Positions 39,028 to 47,865 of a stretch of 64,000 nucleotides of DNA are shown in pieces. Under the pieces are notes generated by a model, which worked only from the letters and a program-made list of their open reading frames with translations, made no database searches and was not told where the DNA came from. The stretch is taken from the NCBI RefSeq assembly GCF_036271055.1, contig NZ_DATBBJ010000059.1, positions 62,001-126,000 on the forward strand, read 5' to 3'. The position numbers were made by a program, and so were the translations under genes. How positions within the stretch are numbered: position 1 is the stretch's first letter; every line of letters begins with the position of its first letter. This DNA comes from Scandinavium sp036271055. GTDB lineage: Bacteria; Pseudomonadota; Gammaproteobacteria; Enterobacterales; Enterobacteriaceae.

Positions 39028-39056
39028 AAAGGCTCCACACTAGTGGGGCCTTTTTA
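39028..39056 (+). terminator. Rho-independent terminator of pflB
   Basis: GGCTCCAC-ACTA-GTGGGGCC stem (39031-39050, one T-G pair) followed by TTTTT. It separates pflB from pflA, so pflA expression needs readthrough or its own promoter. Confidence 0.88.
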
Positions 39057-39191
39057 ATAACTCCTCTCCTGCCCCAGCCTGCTTTGCCAGCCATCTATAC
39101 TATGGATATCTGTCAAAACAGACTTAACACAGCCGGTTTGAGCTGTGCATACACTGGCCCCGGATGGGTCATATATGGAGAAAACACCGCA

Positions 39192-39932
39192 ATGTCAGTA
39201 ATTGGTCGCATTCACTCCTTTGAATCCTGTGGCACCGTTGATGGCCCGGGTATCCGCTTTATCACCTTCTTCCAGGGCTGTCTGATGCGCTGCCTGTACT
39301 GCCATAACCGCGATACCTGGGATACTCACGGCGGCAATGAAATTACGGTTGAAGAACTTATGAAAGAAGTGGTGACCTATCGCCACTTTATGAATGCGTC
39401 CGGCGGCGGCGTAACAGCGTCCGGCGGTGAAGCCATTCTGCAAGCCGAATTCGTTCGCGACTGGTTCCGCGCCTGTCGTAAAGAAGGTATTCACACCTGT
39501 CTTGACACCAACGGCTTTGTCCGTCGTTACGATCCGGTTATCGATGAATTGCTGGAAGTGACAGACCTGGTCATGCTTGACCTCAAACAAATGAACGACG
39601 AAATCCACCAGAATCTGGTGGGCGTGTCGAACCACCGTACGCTGGAGTTTTGTCGCTATCTGGCGAATAAAAACATTAACGTCTGGATCCGTTACGTTGT
39701 CGTTCCGGGTTGGTCTGATGATGACGACTCTGCGCATCGTCTGGGCGAATTTACCCGCGATATGGGTAATGTCGAGAAAATCGAGCTCCTGCCCTACCAC
39801 GAGCTGGGCAAGCACAAATGGGTGGCGATGGGCGAAGAGTACAAGCTGGATGGCGTACATCCACCGAAGAAAGAAACGATGGAACGCGTCAAGGGCATCC
39901 TTGAACAGTACGGTCACAAAGTCATGTATTAA
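39192..39932 (+). CDS. pflA: Pyruvate formate-lyase activating enzyme
   Basis: Radical SAM enzyme that puts the glycyl radical on PflB. The product is 246 residues, equal to E. coli, with start at 39192 (MSVIGRIHSFESCGTVDGPG). The [4Fe-4S] CxxxCxxC motif is in GCLMRCLYCHNRD (about residues 29-36), and the SAM-binding GGGVTASGGEA follows. An in-frame ATG 36 codons upstream gives an extension with no family counterpart. Confidence 0.97.
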   Translation: MSVIGRIHSFESCGTVDGPGIRFITFFQGCLMRCLYCHNRDTWDTHGGNEITVEELMKEVVTYRHFMNASGGGVTASGGEAILQAEFVRDWFRACRKEGIHTCLDTNGFVRRYDPVIDELLEVTDLVMLDLKQMNDEIHQNLVGVSNHRTLEFCRYLANKNINVWIRYVVVPGWSDDDDSAHRLGEFTRDMGNVEKIELLPYHELGKHKWVAMGEEYKLDGVHPPKKETMERVKGILEQYGHKVMY

Positions 39933-39937
39933 GCCTG

Positions 39938-39962
39938 ACAGCCTCTTCGGAGGCTGTTTTTA
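39938..39962. terminator. Terminator of pflA, shared end with ycaN
   Basis: ACAGCCTC-TTCG-GAGGCTGT (39938-39957) followed by T residues. The T run overlaps the stop codon of the convergent ycaN gene. Confidence 0.9.
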
Positions 39963-40832
39963 CATTCCCTCTTCCGTAACCGAAAGGATTTGCGCCAACA
40001 TAGGGCCACTGATTACGCCAGGCTTCCAGAGTGCCACCAGCGGATGGGTTAATCCCTTTGCGCCCATCTCGGTGTCTATTCGTTTGACACCTTCCAGTCT
40101 TTCTACAGAAAAATGTTCCGGTAGAAATGCCCAGCCGCAGCCACTTTGCAACAGACCTTCCAACAGTGTGATTTCATTGACATGAATCAGCCTGTCAGCG
40201 ATGCGTATCCGCCCTGCCAGCGAAGGCGGCAAGTCGCGAAAAGGCATCAGCTGTGGCTGTGACGCCAAATGAAGCAGCGAAACAGGCTGGTTGGGGAAAT
40301 AGTCCTCCCGCGCATAAACCGCCAATGAAACACTCCCCACCGCTCGCCAGTGCAGATGGTCGTTCACGGAGCGATTCACAGCCTGAAACAGACCAAGATC
40401 GACACTGCCTTCATCGAGCCATTGTTCGGCCTGAATGCGTTCACAGGCAATCATATCCAGTTGAATATGTTGCGCCTGCAATTGTTCCGCTAATCGCAAC
40501 AACAGCGCGCGCGGGGTGAACAGGTCATAGCACAACGTCAGGTGAGTTTCGATTCTGTCGGGGATTTGTTTGGCGATGCGAGAAAAGGCTTCCGCCTCAT
40601 GCAAAAACAGCCTGGCCTGCCGATAGAGGAGTTGACCCTGGGGCGTCTGGGTGAGCGGTCGCGTTGAGCGATCGAACAGTGCATAGCCGAGATCTACTTC
40701 CAGATAATCCAGCAGTTCACTCACGGTCGTGCGATCTTTTTTCAGCTTTTTAGCCGCCTGAGTCAGCGTGCCGGTTTCGCACACACAGGCGAAGGCTTCA
40801 ATCTGGGCTAGCGTAAAACGCAACAACTCCAT
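39960..40832 (-). CDS. ycaN: LysR-family regulator YcaN
   Basis: 290-residue LysR-type transcription factor similar to E. coli YcaN (302 residues). The N-terminal winged helix (about 5-65) reads FTLAQIEAFACVCETGTLTQ-like sequence, with the recognition helix region KKLKKDRTTVSELLDYLE. The effector-binding domain covers about 90-290. Its targets are not known. In K-12 ycaK and ycaM flank this gene; both are missing here, so ycaN now lies between pflA (convergent) and ycaD (same strand). Confidence 0.9.
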   Translation of the reverse strand: MELLRFTLAQIEAFACVCETGTLTQAAKKLKKDRTTVSELLDYLEVDLGYALFDRSTRPLTQTPQGQLLYRQARLFLHEAEAFSRIAKQIPDRIETHLTLCYDLFTPRALLLRLAEQLQAQHIQLDMIACERIQAEQWLDEGSVDLGLFQAVNRSVNDHLHWRAVGSVSLAVYAREDYFPNQPVSLLHLASQPQLMPFRDLPPSLAGRIRIADRLIHVNEITLLEGLLQSGCGWAFLPEHFSVERLEGVKRIDTEMGAKGLTHPLVALWKPGVISGPMLAQILSVTEEGM

Positions 40833-40888
40833 CGGGTGTCCTTCCTTCGCAAAGAAGCAAACACCTTACCGGAGTGCAACCAAAGAAA

Positions 40889-40912
40889 AAAGCCTGTCGA
40901 ATGACAGGCTTT
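40889..40912 (-). terminator. Rho-independent terminator of ycaD
   Basis: AGCCTGTC-ATTC-GACAGGCT on the minus strand (40891-40910) followed by TTTTTTC, just after the ycaD stop codon and before ycaN. Confidence 0.9.
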
Positions 40913-40917
40913 GGCAA

Positions 40918-42066
40918 TCAGGCATGCGCCACAGGCGTCGGATGATGTCCGGCTTTGCGCAGCAGCATCAACAAGTAGATAAATGACACACTGGCAATCA
41001 TCACGAACAACACGTTGTCGGAATAGTTCTGCATTAGCATCGAGGTAAATGTCGGCCCTAGCAGACTGCCAATGGTGTAGCTCAGCAACAGCGCCTGATT
41101 CATTGCCACCAGCTGATGATGTTCAACTTTCTCACAGGCCCAGGCCATGGCAACCGGGTAAAGCGTAAAGCCCGCAGCGCCGAGAATAAACAACGTTGGC
41201 GCCATTGCCGCGCCGCTCAGCATCGCCAGACAACCGAGAATCACCACGAACACCTGCACACGTAACACCAGCAGGCGACCATAGCGATCGGCCAGACGAC
41301 CAATCGGCCATTGACCGAGGATCCCGGCACTGACCATGACCGCCATCCAGAAACCAATTCCGGCATCGCTAACGCCCTGGTGATTCAGGAACAGCGGCAT
41401 CAACCCATACAGGGAACCCAGTACGATGCCGGAGATAATACAGCCATTAACACCCAGACGCGCGTGGCGCAGTTTCAGCATCGGCCAGACCTGCGTTGGC
41501 GCATGTTCTTCATGAGAGTGGTTTACGATACGCGTGAACAGTAACGGCAAGATCGCCGCTAATACCATGCCCGTCACCCAAGGCAGCACGCTCATCAGGT
41601 CGGTTGGGAATTTGCTGACCATCAGTTGGCCCAATACCGTACCGATGTAATACACCATCATATACGCTGCCAGCAGTCGGCCTCGATTCCGGGAGGTGCC
41701 GCTGGACATCAACGCACTTTCGACGACGACCCAGATCATCGCGCAGCCTACGCCCGCCAGGAATCGCCAGCTTAGCCAACTCCAGAAGCCCACATTGACG
41801 CCTAAGCCTACGCAGCCCAGCGCAAAGATTAACGACGCAAGATAATAGCTGCGGTTGAAACCGAGGCGCTTAATCAGCCGCCCACACAGCAGCGTTCCTA
41901 CCAGATTACCGGTGAAATAGGACGAGCTCACCATGCCAACCTGCCAGGTCGGTAAGTGTTCATGGGCGAGCCAAAGCGGGACGAGCGTGTTTAACACAGC
42001 GATCGCCAGCGTCAGCAAAAGTAAGCCACAGAGCAGAAGAAGCACTGGGCGGGAATACGTGGACAT
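40918..42066 (-). CDS. ycaD: MFS transporter YcaD
   Basis: 382-residue major facilitator superfamily protein, the same length as E. coli YcaD, with 12 predicted membrane helices. The MFS loop 2-3 signature is degenerate (GRLIKRLGFNRSYY), and its second-half counterpart reads GRLADRYGRLLVLR. Its substrate is unknown. It ends at its own terminator and has a possible promoter 40-65 bp upstream, so it is probably a single-gene unit. Confidence 0.93.
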   Translation of the reverse strand: MSTYSRPVLLLLCGLLLLTLAIAVLNTLVPLWLAHEHLPTWQVGMVSSSYFTGNLVGTLLCGRLIKRLGFNRSYYLASLIFALGCVGLGVNVGFWSWLSWRFLAGVGCAMIWVVVESALMSSGTSRNRGRLLAAYMMVYYIGTVLGQLMVSKFPTDLMSVLPWVTGMVLAAILPLLFTRIVNHSHEEHAPTQVWPMLKLRHARLGVNGCIISGIVLGSLYGLMPLFLNHQGVSDAGIGFWMAVMVSAGILGQWPIGRLADRYGRLLVLRVQVFVVILGCLAMLSGAAMAPTLFILGAAGFTLYPVAMAWACEKVEHHQLVAMNQALLLSYTIGSLLGPTFTSMLMQNYSDNVLFVMIASVSFIYLLMLLRKAGHHPTPVAHA

Positions 42067-42102
42067 GGATAAAAACCGTGAGGAAGTTCAGAATTCGAGC
42101 GC

Positions 42103-42130
42103 ATCATGCCACCACCATTGGCAAAGTCAA
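42103..42130 (-). promoter_or_regulatory. Possible ycaD promoter
   Basis: On the minus strand TTGACT (42125-42130) and CATGAT (42103-42108) are 16 bp apart, 37 bp before the ycaD ATG. The rest of the 275-bp ycaD-dmsC gap is AT-rich apart from the dmsC hairpin; K-12 has ycaC here. Confidence 0.4.
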
Positions 42131-42304
42131 TTGCCTACAGGCCAGAGCTGGCGCGGTTTTCAGAGTAACAATAGAAGTTTTTTATCCAGCGGAACAGCAA
42201 TGGAATTTATAATTAAATTATTCCATTGTTTTTATTAGCTAATCGGGAAAAATGCGACTTAGTTTCAGTTGAAAAATTTCATGGACGAGTAGCATTATTT
42301 GTTA

Positions 42305-42327
42305 CGCCGGACCGTTGCAGTCCGGCG
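42305..42327 (-). terminator. GC-rich hairpin after dmsC
   Basis: CGCCGGAC / GTCCGGCG perfect 8-bp stem with a seven-base loop, 15 bp after the dmsC stop. Downstream minus-strand sequence (TAACAAATAAT) lacks a real T run, so it may be a weak terminator or an mRNA-stabilising, REP-like hairpin. Confidence 0.6.
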
Positions 42328-42341
42328 CATTCAATACTTAT

Positions 42342-43205
42342 TTAGCTGGCAATCGCCATGCCTACCGTCATATGCAGACCGTAGAACACACCGCGACCAA
42401 TCAGCTCACCGACAAAGACCAGCACGAAAGCCAGGCTCAGCAATGGGATCGCAGGCTGACGCCCCTTCAGCTGTGGAGCAACCCAGCACACCAGCGCCAG
42501 CGCGAGGGCAACCAGACGCCAGGCCATCAGCGAACCATACTCTGGCACCAGCGAGGAAGCCTGCTGGATGGAACTATGGATCGTCGCCAGTTCACTGCCC
42601 TGCATCACCACCACAATCGCGCTAACCAACAGCGCCAGCAGTGAAACGACAGGCAGTAAACGCATTGCCCAGCCCTCTACGCCAGCCACACGCAGGAGCA
42701 GATAACCGAGCAATGGTCCGCCGATAAACATCGTCAGGAAGAAGCTCATCGGCGTCCAGACGCTATACCAGGTCGGTACGGTGTCGATGGTGTTATAGAC
42801 GCGCACCATCATCCAGACAAAGACTACGCCCAGCACCATCGTCAACACCAGCCATAACGTACGCAGCGCCTGTGGCAGTTTGTTGATGACGGCCAGCAGC
42901 CAGCCGATACCGCCGACGGCGAAGAACACCGAACCGCTGGCAATTTCGTTACTTAACGAAGAAGCCCCGATGCGGTTCAGGGAGTTAAACGCACGCAGCG
43001 GCGAGCCGAGGTGCAGGATAGACGCGATAAAGCCCAGCCCCATCAGCACCCACAGAACAAACATGCTCAGTACAACAAGGCGCTGCTGCTCGCGGGAGAG
43101 CGCCCCTTTCATCAACGCCAGCGCCAGAACGATAAAGCCACCAGCCACACACTGCCCGAGGACCGTGAAGATCATCAACGGCCATTCATGCCATCCACTT
43201 CCCAT
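42342..43205 (-). CDS. dmsC: DMSO reductase membrane anchor DmsC
   Basis: Inner-membrane menaquinol-oxidising anchor of anaerobic dimethyl sulfoxide reductase. The product is 287 residues, equal to E. coli, with start at 43205 (MGSGWHEWPLMIFTV), preceded by AAGGAGGT. Eight hydrophobic helices are visible; FVLALALMKGA and LHLGSPLRAFNSLNR, in the loop carrying the conserved His linked to menaquinol oxidation, are conserved. One base separates it from the dmsB stop. Confidence 0.97.
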   Translation of the reverse strand: MGSGWHEWPLMIFTVLGQCVAGGFIVLALALMKGALSREQQRLVVLSMFVLWVLMGLGFIASILHLGSPLRAFNSLNRIGASSLSNEIASGSVFFAVGGIGWLLAVINKLPQALRTLWLVLTMVLGVVFVWMMVRVYNTIDTVPTWYSVWTPMSFFLTMFIGGPLLGYLLLRVAGVEGWAMRLLPVVSLLALLVSAIVVVMQGSELATIHSSIQQASSLVPEYGSLMAWRLVALALALVCWVAPQLKGRQPAIPLLSLAFVLVFVGELIGRGVFYGLHMTVGMAIAS

Positions 43206-43206
43206 C

Positions 43207-43824
43207 TTAAACCTCCTTCGGGTTTGCCAGATAGCCGGTGGTGTCACCTGTCGGACGGCTGTTGGCGTTAGGTTTGATAACAATGCTCGGTTTAGTGAAG
43301 TGCGCAGACGGCAGCGGCGCAACAGACGCCAGTTGACCATGTGTTTTACGCAATTCTTCAATCGGACCGAAGTCCAGCGCGCGCAGCGGGCACGACTCAA
43401 CGCAAACCGGCTTTTTGCCGTCGGCAACGCGTTCATGGCAGCCGTCGCATTTGGTCATATGACCTTTCGCTTCGTTATACTGCGGCGCACCGTATGGGCA
43501 AGCCATATGGCAATAACGGCAGCCGATACAGACATCTTCGTTGACTACCACAAAACCGTCTTCACGCTTGTGCATCGCACCGCTCGGACACACTTTGGTA
43601 CAAGCCGGATCTTCGCAATGGTTACAGGCGATAGACAGGTAGTAGGCAAACACGTTCTGATTCCAGGTCCCGTTGTCTTCCTGCCAGTCGCCACCGGCAT
43701 ATTCATAGATGCGACGGAAGCTAACGTCCGGGGTTAAATCTTTGTAATCTTTACAAGCCAGTTCGCAGGTTTTGCAACCGGTGCAACGACTGGAATCAAT
43801 AAAAAATCCATACTGAGTGGTCAT
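43207..43824 (-). CDS. dmsB: DMSO reductase iron-sulfur subunit DmsB
   Basis: 205-residue electron-transfer subunit with four [4Fe-4S] clusters. The cysteine groups are seen as CTGCKTCELAC (about 14-24), CNHCEDPACTKVCP (about 67-80), CIGCRYCHMACPYG (about 99-112) and CDGCHERVADGKKPVC plus CP (about 126-145). It passes electrons from DmsC to the DmsA molybdenum site. It has no export signal of its own and is carried by DmsA. Confidence 0.98.
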   Translation of the reverse strand: MTTQYGFFIDSSRCTGCKTCELACKDYKDLTPDVSFRRIYEYAGGDWQEDNGTWNQNVFAYYLSIACNHCEDPACTKVCPSGAMHKREDGFVVVNEDVCIGCRYCHMACPYGAPQYNEAKGHMTKCDGCHERVADGKKPVCVESCPLRALDFGPIEELRKTHGQLASVAPLPSAHFTKPSIVIKPNANSRPTGDTTGYLANPKEV

Positions 43825-43834
43825 CGGTTACTCC

Positions 43835-46279
43835 TTACGCTTTAACGACCTGAACGAGGTTGGTGTGCGACGGGTTGCCCTTCGCCAACGGCGACGGACG
43901 TTGAGTGGTCAGAACGTTAATACAACCCGCCTGATCGACACCCTTCTCATCCGGCGCATACCATGCACCCTCACCCAATGCCACAACACCCGGCATCATA
44001 CGCGGCGTCACTTTGGCTTCGATGTGTATCTCGCCACGACCGTTGAAAATCTTCACTCGGTCACCATTGGCTATGCCACGCTTTTTCGCATCCATCGGGT
44101 TCATCCACATTTCCTGACGGCAAGCCGCTTTCAGGACATCAACGTTGCCGTAAGTGGAGTGGCAACGCGCTTTGTAGTGGAAACCGGTCAACTGAAGCGG
44201 ATAATCTTTGGTCAGCGGATCGTCATAGTTTTCGAAACCAGCGGCATAAATCGGCAGTGGATCGATAACATCACCTTCCGTCAGCTGCCAGGAAGCCGCG
44301 ATTTCAGCCAATTGCGCCGAATAGATTTCGATTTTGCCTGACGGTGTCGTCAGTGGATTTGCGGCCGGGTTTTCGCGGAATTCCTTGTAGGCCACATGAT
44401 GACCTTCCGGATCGCGCTGTTTGAAGATGCCTGCTTTGCGGAACTCATCAAATGACGGCAGTCCTGGGATCGCCTTACGTGATTGTTCATACAGATGACG
44501 CATCCACTCTTCCTGACTGCGACCTTCGGTGAACTTCTGCTCTACACCCATGCGTTTTGCCAGTTGGGTGGTCATCTCATAGATGGTTTTGCATTCGAAA
44601 CGAGGCTTAATCACCTGATCGGCGAAGATGACATAGGACATGTTGCCGCAGGAAGCATCCAGCGCGAAGTCCATCTGTTCAGACGCAGTACAGTCTGGCA
44701 GCAGGATATCGGCATACTTCGCTGAAGAGGTCATATGGCAATCGACCACCACAATCAGCTCACACTTCTTGTCATCCTGGAGGATGTCGTGGGTGCGGTT
44801 GATGTCGGAGTGCTGGTTGATGATGCAGTTCCCGGCATAGTTCCAGATCATTTTGATCGGCACATCGAGTTTATCTTTGCCGCGTACGCCATCGCGTTTC
44901 GCGGTCATTTCCGGGCCGCGCTCGATCGCATCGGTCCACATGAACATCGAAATGCTGGTTTCAACCGGGTTATCAAACGTCGGCATACGTTCAAATGGCA
45001 GATCGTACGAGCCTTCACGTGCGCCAGAGTTGCCGCCGTTGATGCCCACGTTGCCGGTCAGAATCGACAGCATGGAAATAGCGCGGGTCGCAATTTCGCC
45101 ATTCGCATGACGCTGCGGACCCCAGCCCTGGCTGATAAACGCCGGTTTCGCCATCGCGATTTCACGCGCAAGCTGGACAATACGTTCAGCTGGAATACCG
45201 GTGATAGATGCTGCCCACTGCGGCGTTTTTGCCGTGCCGTCTTTGCCCTGGCCGAGGATATAAGCCTTATAGTGGCCGTTAGCAGGTGCACTCGCTGGCA
45301 GCGTTTTCTCGTCGTAACCGACGCAGTATTTGTCGAGGAATGGCTGATCAACCAGATTTTCGCTGATCATCACCCACGCCAGGCCAGCAACCAATGCGCC
45401 ATCCGTACCTGGACGAATTGGGATCCACTCATCTTCGCGACCTGCACCGGTATCGGTGTAGCGCGGATCGACAATGATCAGACGTGCGTTAGATTTCTGC
45501 CGCGCCTGTTCGAGGTAATAGGTTACCCCGCCACCGCTCATGCGAGTTTCGCCCGGGTTGTTCCCGAACAGAACCACCAGTTGGCTGTTTTCGATATCAG
45601 ACGGGCTGTTGCCGTCGGCCCAACCGCCGTAGGTGTAGTTCAGACCTTCGGCAATCTGTGCGGAAGAGTAATCGCCGTAGTGGTTCAGATAACCACCGCA
45701 GCAGTTCATCAGACGTGCGATAAGGGTTTTTCCCGGTGGCCATGAACGGGTCATTGTGCCACCCAGCGTACCAGTACCGTAATTCAGGTAGATAGATTCG
45801 TTGCCGTAATCTTTGATCAAGCGCTGCATGTTGTTGGCGATAGTGTCATACGCCTCTTCCCAGCTAATGCGCTCGAATTTCCCTTCGCCACGTTTACCCA
45901 CGCGTTTCATTGGGTATTTCAGACGGTCCGGATTATAAACACGGCGGCGCATTGAACGTCCGCGCAGACATGCGCGCACTTGATGCAGGCCATCGTAGTT
46001 GTCGTCGCCGGTATTATCGGTTTCAACATATTTGATTTCGCCGTCAACCACATGCATACGCAATGGGCAGCGGCTACCGCAGTTGACCGTACAGGCACTC
46101 CATACGACGTTGCCAGCAACGCCTACGGGCGCAATGGCCTCTGCCGCGTTGGCAATACGGGTAAACGGTAATGTGAATGCGTTACTGGCGATGGCCAGAC
46201 CGCCAATCGCCGAGGTTTTCATCAAACCACGACGGCTGACTTCCGCAGCCAACAAGGCATCGGGGGCTTTAATTTTCAT
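43835..46279 (-). CDS. dmsA: DMSO reductase catalytic subunit DmsA
   Basis: Molybdopterin (bis-MGD) enzyme that reduces DMSO and N-oxides as anaerobic electron acceptors. The 814 residues equal the E. coli precursor. The N-terminus has the twin-arginine leader SRRGLMKTSAIGG (residues 15-27), and cleavage is likely after RIANA near residue 45. The CTVNCGSRC motif (63-71) binds the N-terminal Fe-S cluster. Ser205 in GDYSSAQ is the probable Mo ligand (Ser176 in older E. coli numbering). It lies first in dmsABC, and an FNR-type site upstream indicates anaerobic induction. Confidence 0.98.
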   Translation of the reverse strand: MKIKAPDALLAAEVSRRGLMKTSAIGGLAIASNAFTLPFTRIANAAEAIAPVGVAGNVVWSACTVNCGSRCPLRMHVVDGEIKYVETDNTGDDNYDGLHQVRACLRGRSMRRRVYNPDRLKYPMKRVGKRGEGKFERISWEEAYDTIANNMQRLIKDYGNESIYLNYGTGTLGGTMTRSWPPGKTLIARLMNCCGGYLNHYGDYSSAQIAEGLNYTYGGWADGNSPSDIENSQLVVLFGNNPGETRMSGGGVTYYLEQARQKSNARLIIVDPRYTDTGAGREDEWIPIRPGTDGALVAGLAWVMISENLVDQPFLDKYCVGYDEKTLPASAPANGHYKAYILGQGKDGTAKTPQWAASITGIPAERIVQLAREIAMAKPAFISQGWGPQRHANGEIATRAISMLSILTGNVGINGGNSGAREGSYDLPFERMPTFDNPVETSISMFMWTDAIERGPEMTAKRDGVRGKDKLDVPIKMIWNYAGNCIINQHSDINRTHDILQDDKKCELIVVVDCHMTSSAKYADILLPDCTASEQMDFALDASCGNMSYVIFADQVIKPRFECKTIYEMTTQLAKRMGVEQKFTEGRSQEEWMRHLYEQSRKAIPGLPSFDEFRKAGIFKQRDPEGHHVAYKEFRENPAANPLTTPSGKIEIYSAQLAEIAASWQLTEGDVIDPLPIYAAGFENYDDPLTKDYPLQLTGFHYKARCHSTYGNVDVLKAACRQEMWMNPMDAKKRGIANGDRVKIFNGRGEIHIEAKVTPRMMPGVVALGEGAWYAPDEKGVDQAGCINVLTTQRPSPLAKGNPSHTNLVQVVKA

Positions 46280-46379
46280 GGATACTCACTTCATTGCTCG
46301 TTGAAATGACCCTACCGTTATATAGTTATGTATACAACGAAATCAGTCTTTTTTAGAGTTTTATGCTGCTTATAATTCG

Positions 46380-46426
46380 AAGGGAGTATCTACGCTTTCG
46401 ACTGAAGGGTTATTGTTCAGTATCAA
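46380..46426 (-). promoter_or_regulatory. dmsA promoter with FNR site
   Basis: On the minus strand TTGAT-ACTG-AACAA (46413-46426) matches the FNR consensus with one base off. A -10 TAGATA at 46387-46392 places transcription start near 46378-46380, so the FNR site is centred at about -41, the class II activation position, about 140 bp before the dmsA ATG. FNR control of dmsABC is known in E. coli; coordinates are read by eye. Confidence 0.72.
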
Positions 46427-46435
46427 TCCAGGTAT

Positions 46436-46461
46436 AAAAAAAGCGCCCTTAGGCGCTTTTT
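46436..46461 (-). terminator. Rho-independent terminator of serS
   Basis: On the minus strand AAGCGCC-TAAG-GGCGCTT followed by TTTTT, about 22 bp after the serS stop. It lies directly next to the dmsA FNR site. Confidence 0.9.
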
Positions 46462-46481
46462 CAGAAAGATAGGGGGTTGAG

Positions 46482-47774
46482 TTAGCCGATAAACTCAAGG
46501 CCTTTCATGTAAGGACGCAGGACTTCAGGCACTTCGATACGACCGTCAGCCTGCTGATAGTTCTCCAGCACCGCAACCAGCGTACGCCCTACAGCCAGAC
46601 CAGAACCATTCAGGGTGTGAACGAGACGGGTTTTCTTATCTGACTTATTGCGGCAGCGAGCCTGTAAACGACGCGCCTGGAAATCCCACATGTTTGAACA
46701 AGAAGAGATTTCACGGTACGTGTCTTGCGCGGGCAACCAGACTTCGAGATCGTAGGTTTTAGCCGAACCGAAACCGATATCGCCACTGCACAACAGCACT
46801 TTGCGGTAAGGAAGACCCAGCAACTGCAGGACTTTCTCAGCATGGCCCGTCAGTTCTTCCAGTGCATTCATTGAATCTTCTGGACGAACGATTTGCACCA
46901 TTTCGACTTTATCAAACTGATGCTGGCGGATCAGACCACGAGTATCACGACCATACGAACCTGCTTCTGAGCGGAAACAAGGCGTGTGCGCGGTCATTTT
47001 GATCGGCAACTCATCTTCGTCGATGATCTCGTCACGCACCAGGTTAGTCAGTGGCACTTCTGCGGTTGGGATCAGCGCGTAGTTACTGCTGTCTGCTTCT
47101 TCATCCAGCGGGCGCGTATGGAACAAATCGCCGCCAAATTTCGGTAACTGACCTGTGCCAAACAGGGTTTCATGGTTAACCAGATACGGGACGTAGTTTT
47201 CAACGTAGCCATGCTGTTCGGTGTGCAGGTCAAGCATGAACTGGCTCAGGGCACGATGTAAACGTGCGATTTGCCCTTGCATCACCACAAAACGAGAACC
47301 GGTCAATTTAACCGCCGACGCAAAATCCAGGCCTTTCGCCATTTCGCCTAAAGTGACGTGATCGCGTACTTCGAATTCGAATTTACGCGGTTCGCCCCAG
47401 CGGCTGATTTCAACGTTTTCGCTGTCGTCTTTACCCATCGGCACACAATCGTCCGGGATGTTAGGCAGAGTCAACGCGATGTCGCGGATCTCAACCAGCA
47501 AAGCATCAAGCTCTGCTTTCGCGGCATCCAGCTCTTCACCCAGCTTGTTGACTTCCAGGCGTAATGGCTCGATGTCTTCCCCGCGCGCTTTCGCCTGTCC
47601 AATGGATTTCGATCGCGAGTTGCGCTCTGCCTGCAGATTTTCAGTGTTGACCTGCAGAACTTTACGACGTTCTTCAAGAGCGCGTAATTTATCTACATCC
47701 AGCTTGAAGCCTCGGCGTGCCAGTTTTTCTGCGACTGCGTCTGGCTCGGTACGCAGCAGATTGGGATCGAGCAT
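46482..47774 (-). CDS. serS: Seryl-tRNA synthetase
   Basis: Class IIa synthetase that charges tRNA-Ser and, before Sec synthesis, tRNA-Sec. The product has 430 residues, equal to E. coli. An N-terminal antiparallel coiled coil (about 27-105, rich in Glu, Lys and Arg) grips the long tRNA variable arm. Motif 2 is CFRSEAGSYGRDTRGLIRQHQ and motif 3 is LNGSGLAVGRTLVAVLEN. It follows rarA by 91 bp. Confidence 0.98.
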   Translation of the reverse strand: MLDPNLLRTEPDAVAEKLARRGFKLDVDKLRALEERRKVLQVNTENLQAERNSRSKSIGQAKARGEDIEPLRLEVNKLGEELDAAKAELDALLVEIRDIALTLPNIPDDCVPMGKDDSENVEISRWGEPRKFEFEVRDHVTLGEMAKGLDFASAVKLTGSRFVVMQGQIARLHRALSQFMLDLHTEQHGYVENYVPYLVNHETLFGTGQLPKFGGDLFHTRPLDEEADSSNYALIPTAEVPLTNLVRDEIIDEDELPIKMTAHTPCFRSEAGSYGRDTRGLIRQHQFDKVEMVQIVRPEDSMNALEELTGHAEKVLQLLGLPYRKVLLCSGDIGFGSAKTYDLEVWLPAQDTYREISSCSNMWDFQARRLQARCRNKSDKKTRLVHTLNGSGLAVGRTLVAVLENYQQADGRIEVPEVLRPYMKGLEFIG

Positions 47775-47807
47775 GCTTATCCTGTGCTTATCGAATGAAA
47801 ATGGGAA

Positions 47808-47830
47808 AATGACCGCAGCCTGCGGTCATT
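47808..47830 (-). terminator. Hairpin terminator of rarA
   Basis: AATGACCGCA / TGCGGTCATT stem with T-rich sequence (TTTTCCCATTTTC) after it on the minus strand, between rarA and serS. Confidence 0.7.
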
Positions 47831-47865
47831 AGATATTTAGCGATAACCTTACCGCAACGCCCTGT

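Noticed and set aside
44735..45745. 336-codon open frame opposite dmsA
   Set aside because: Antisense shadow; composition mirrors dmsA and no start signal is present.
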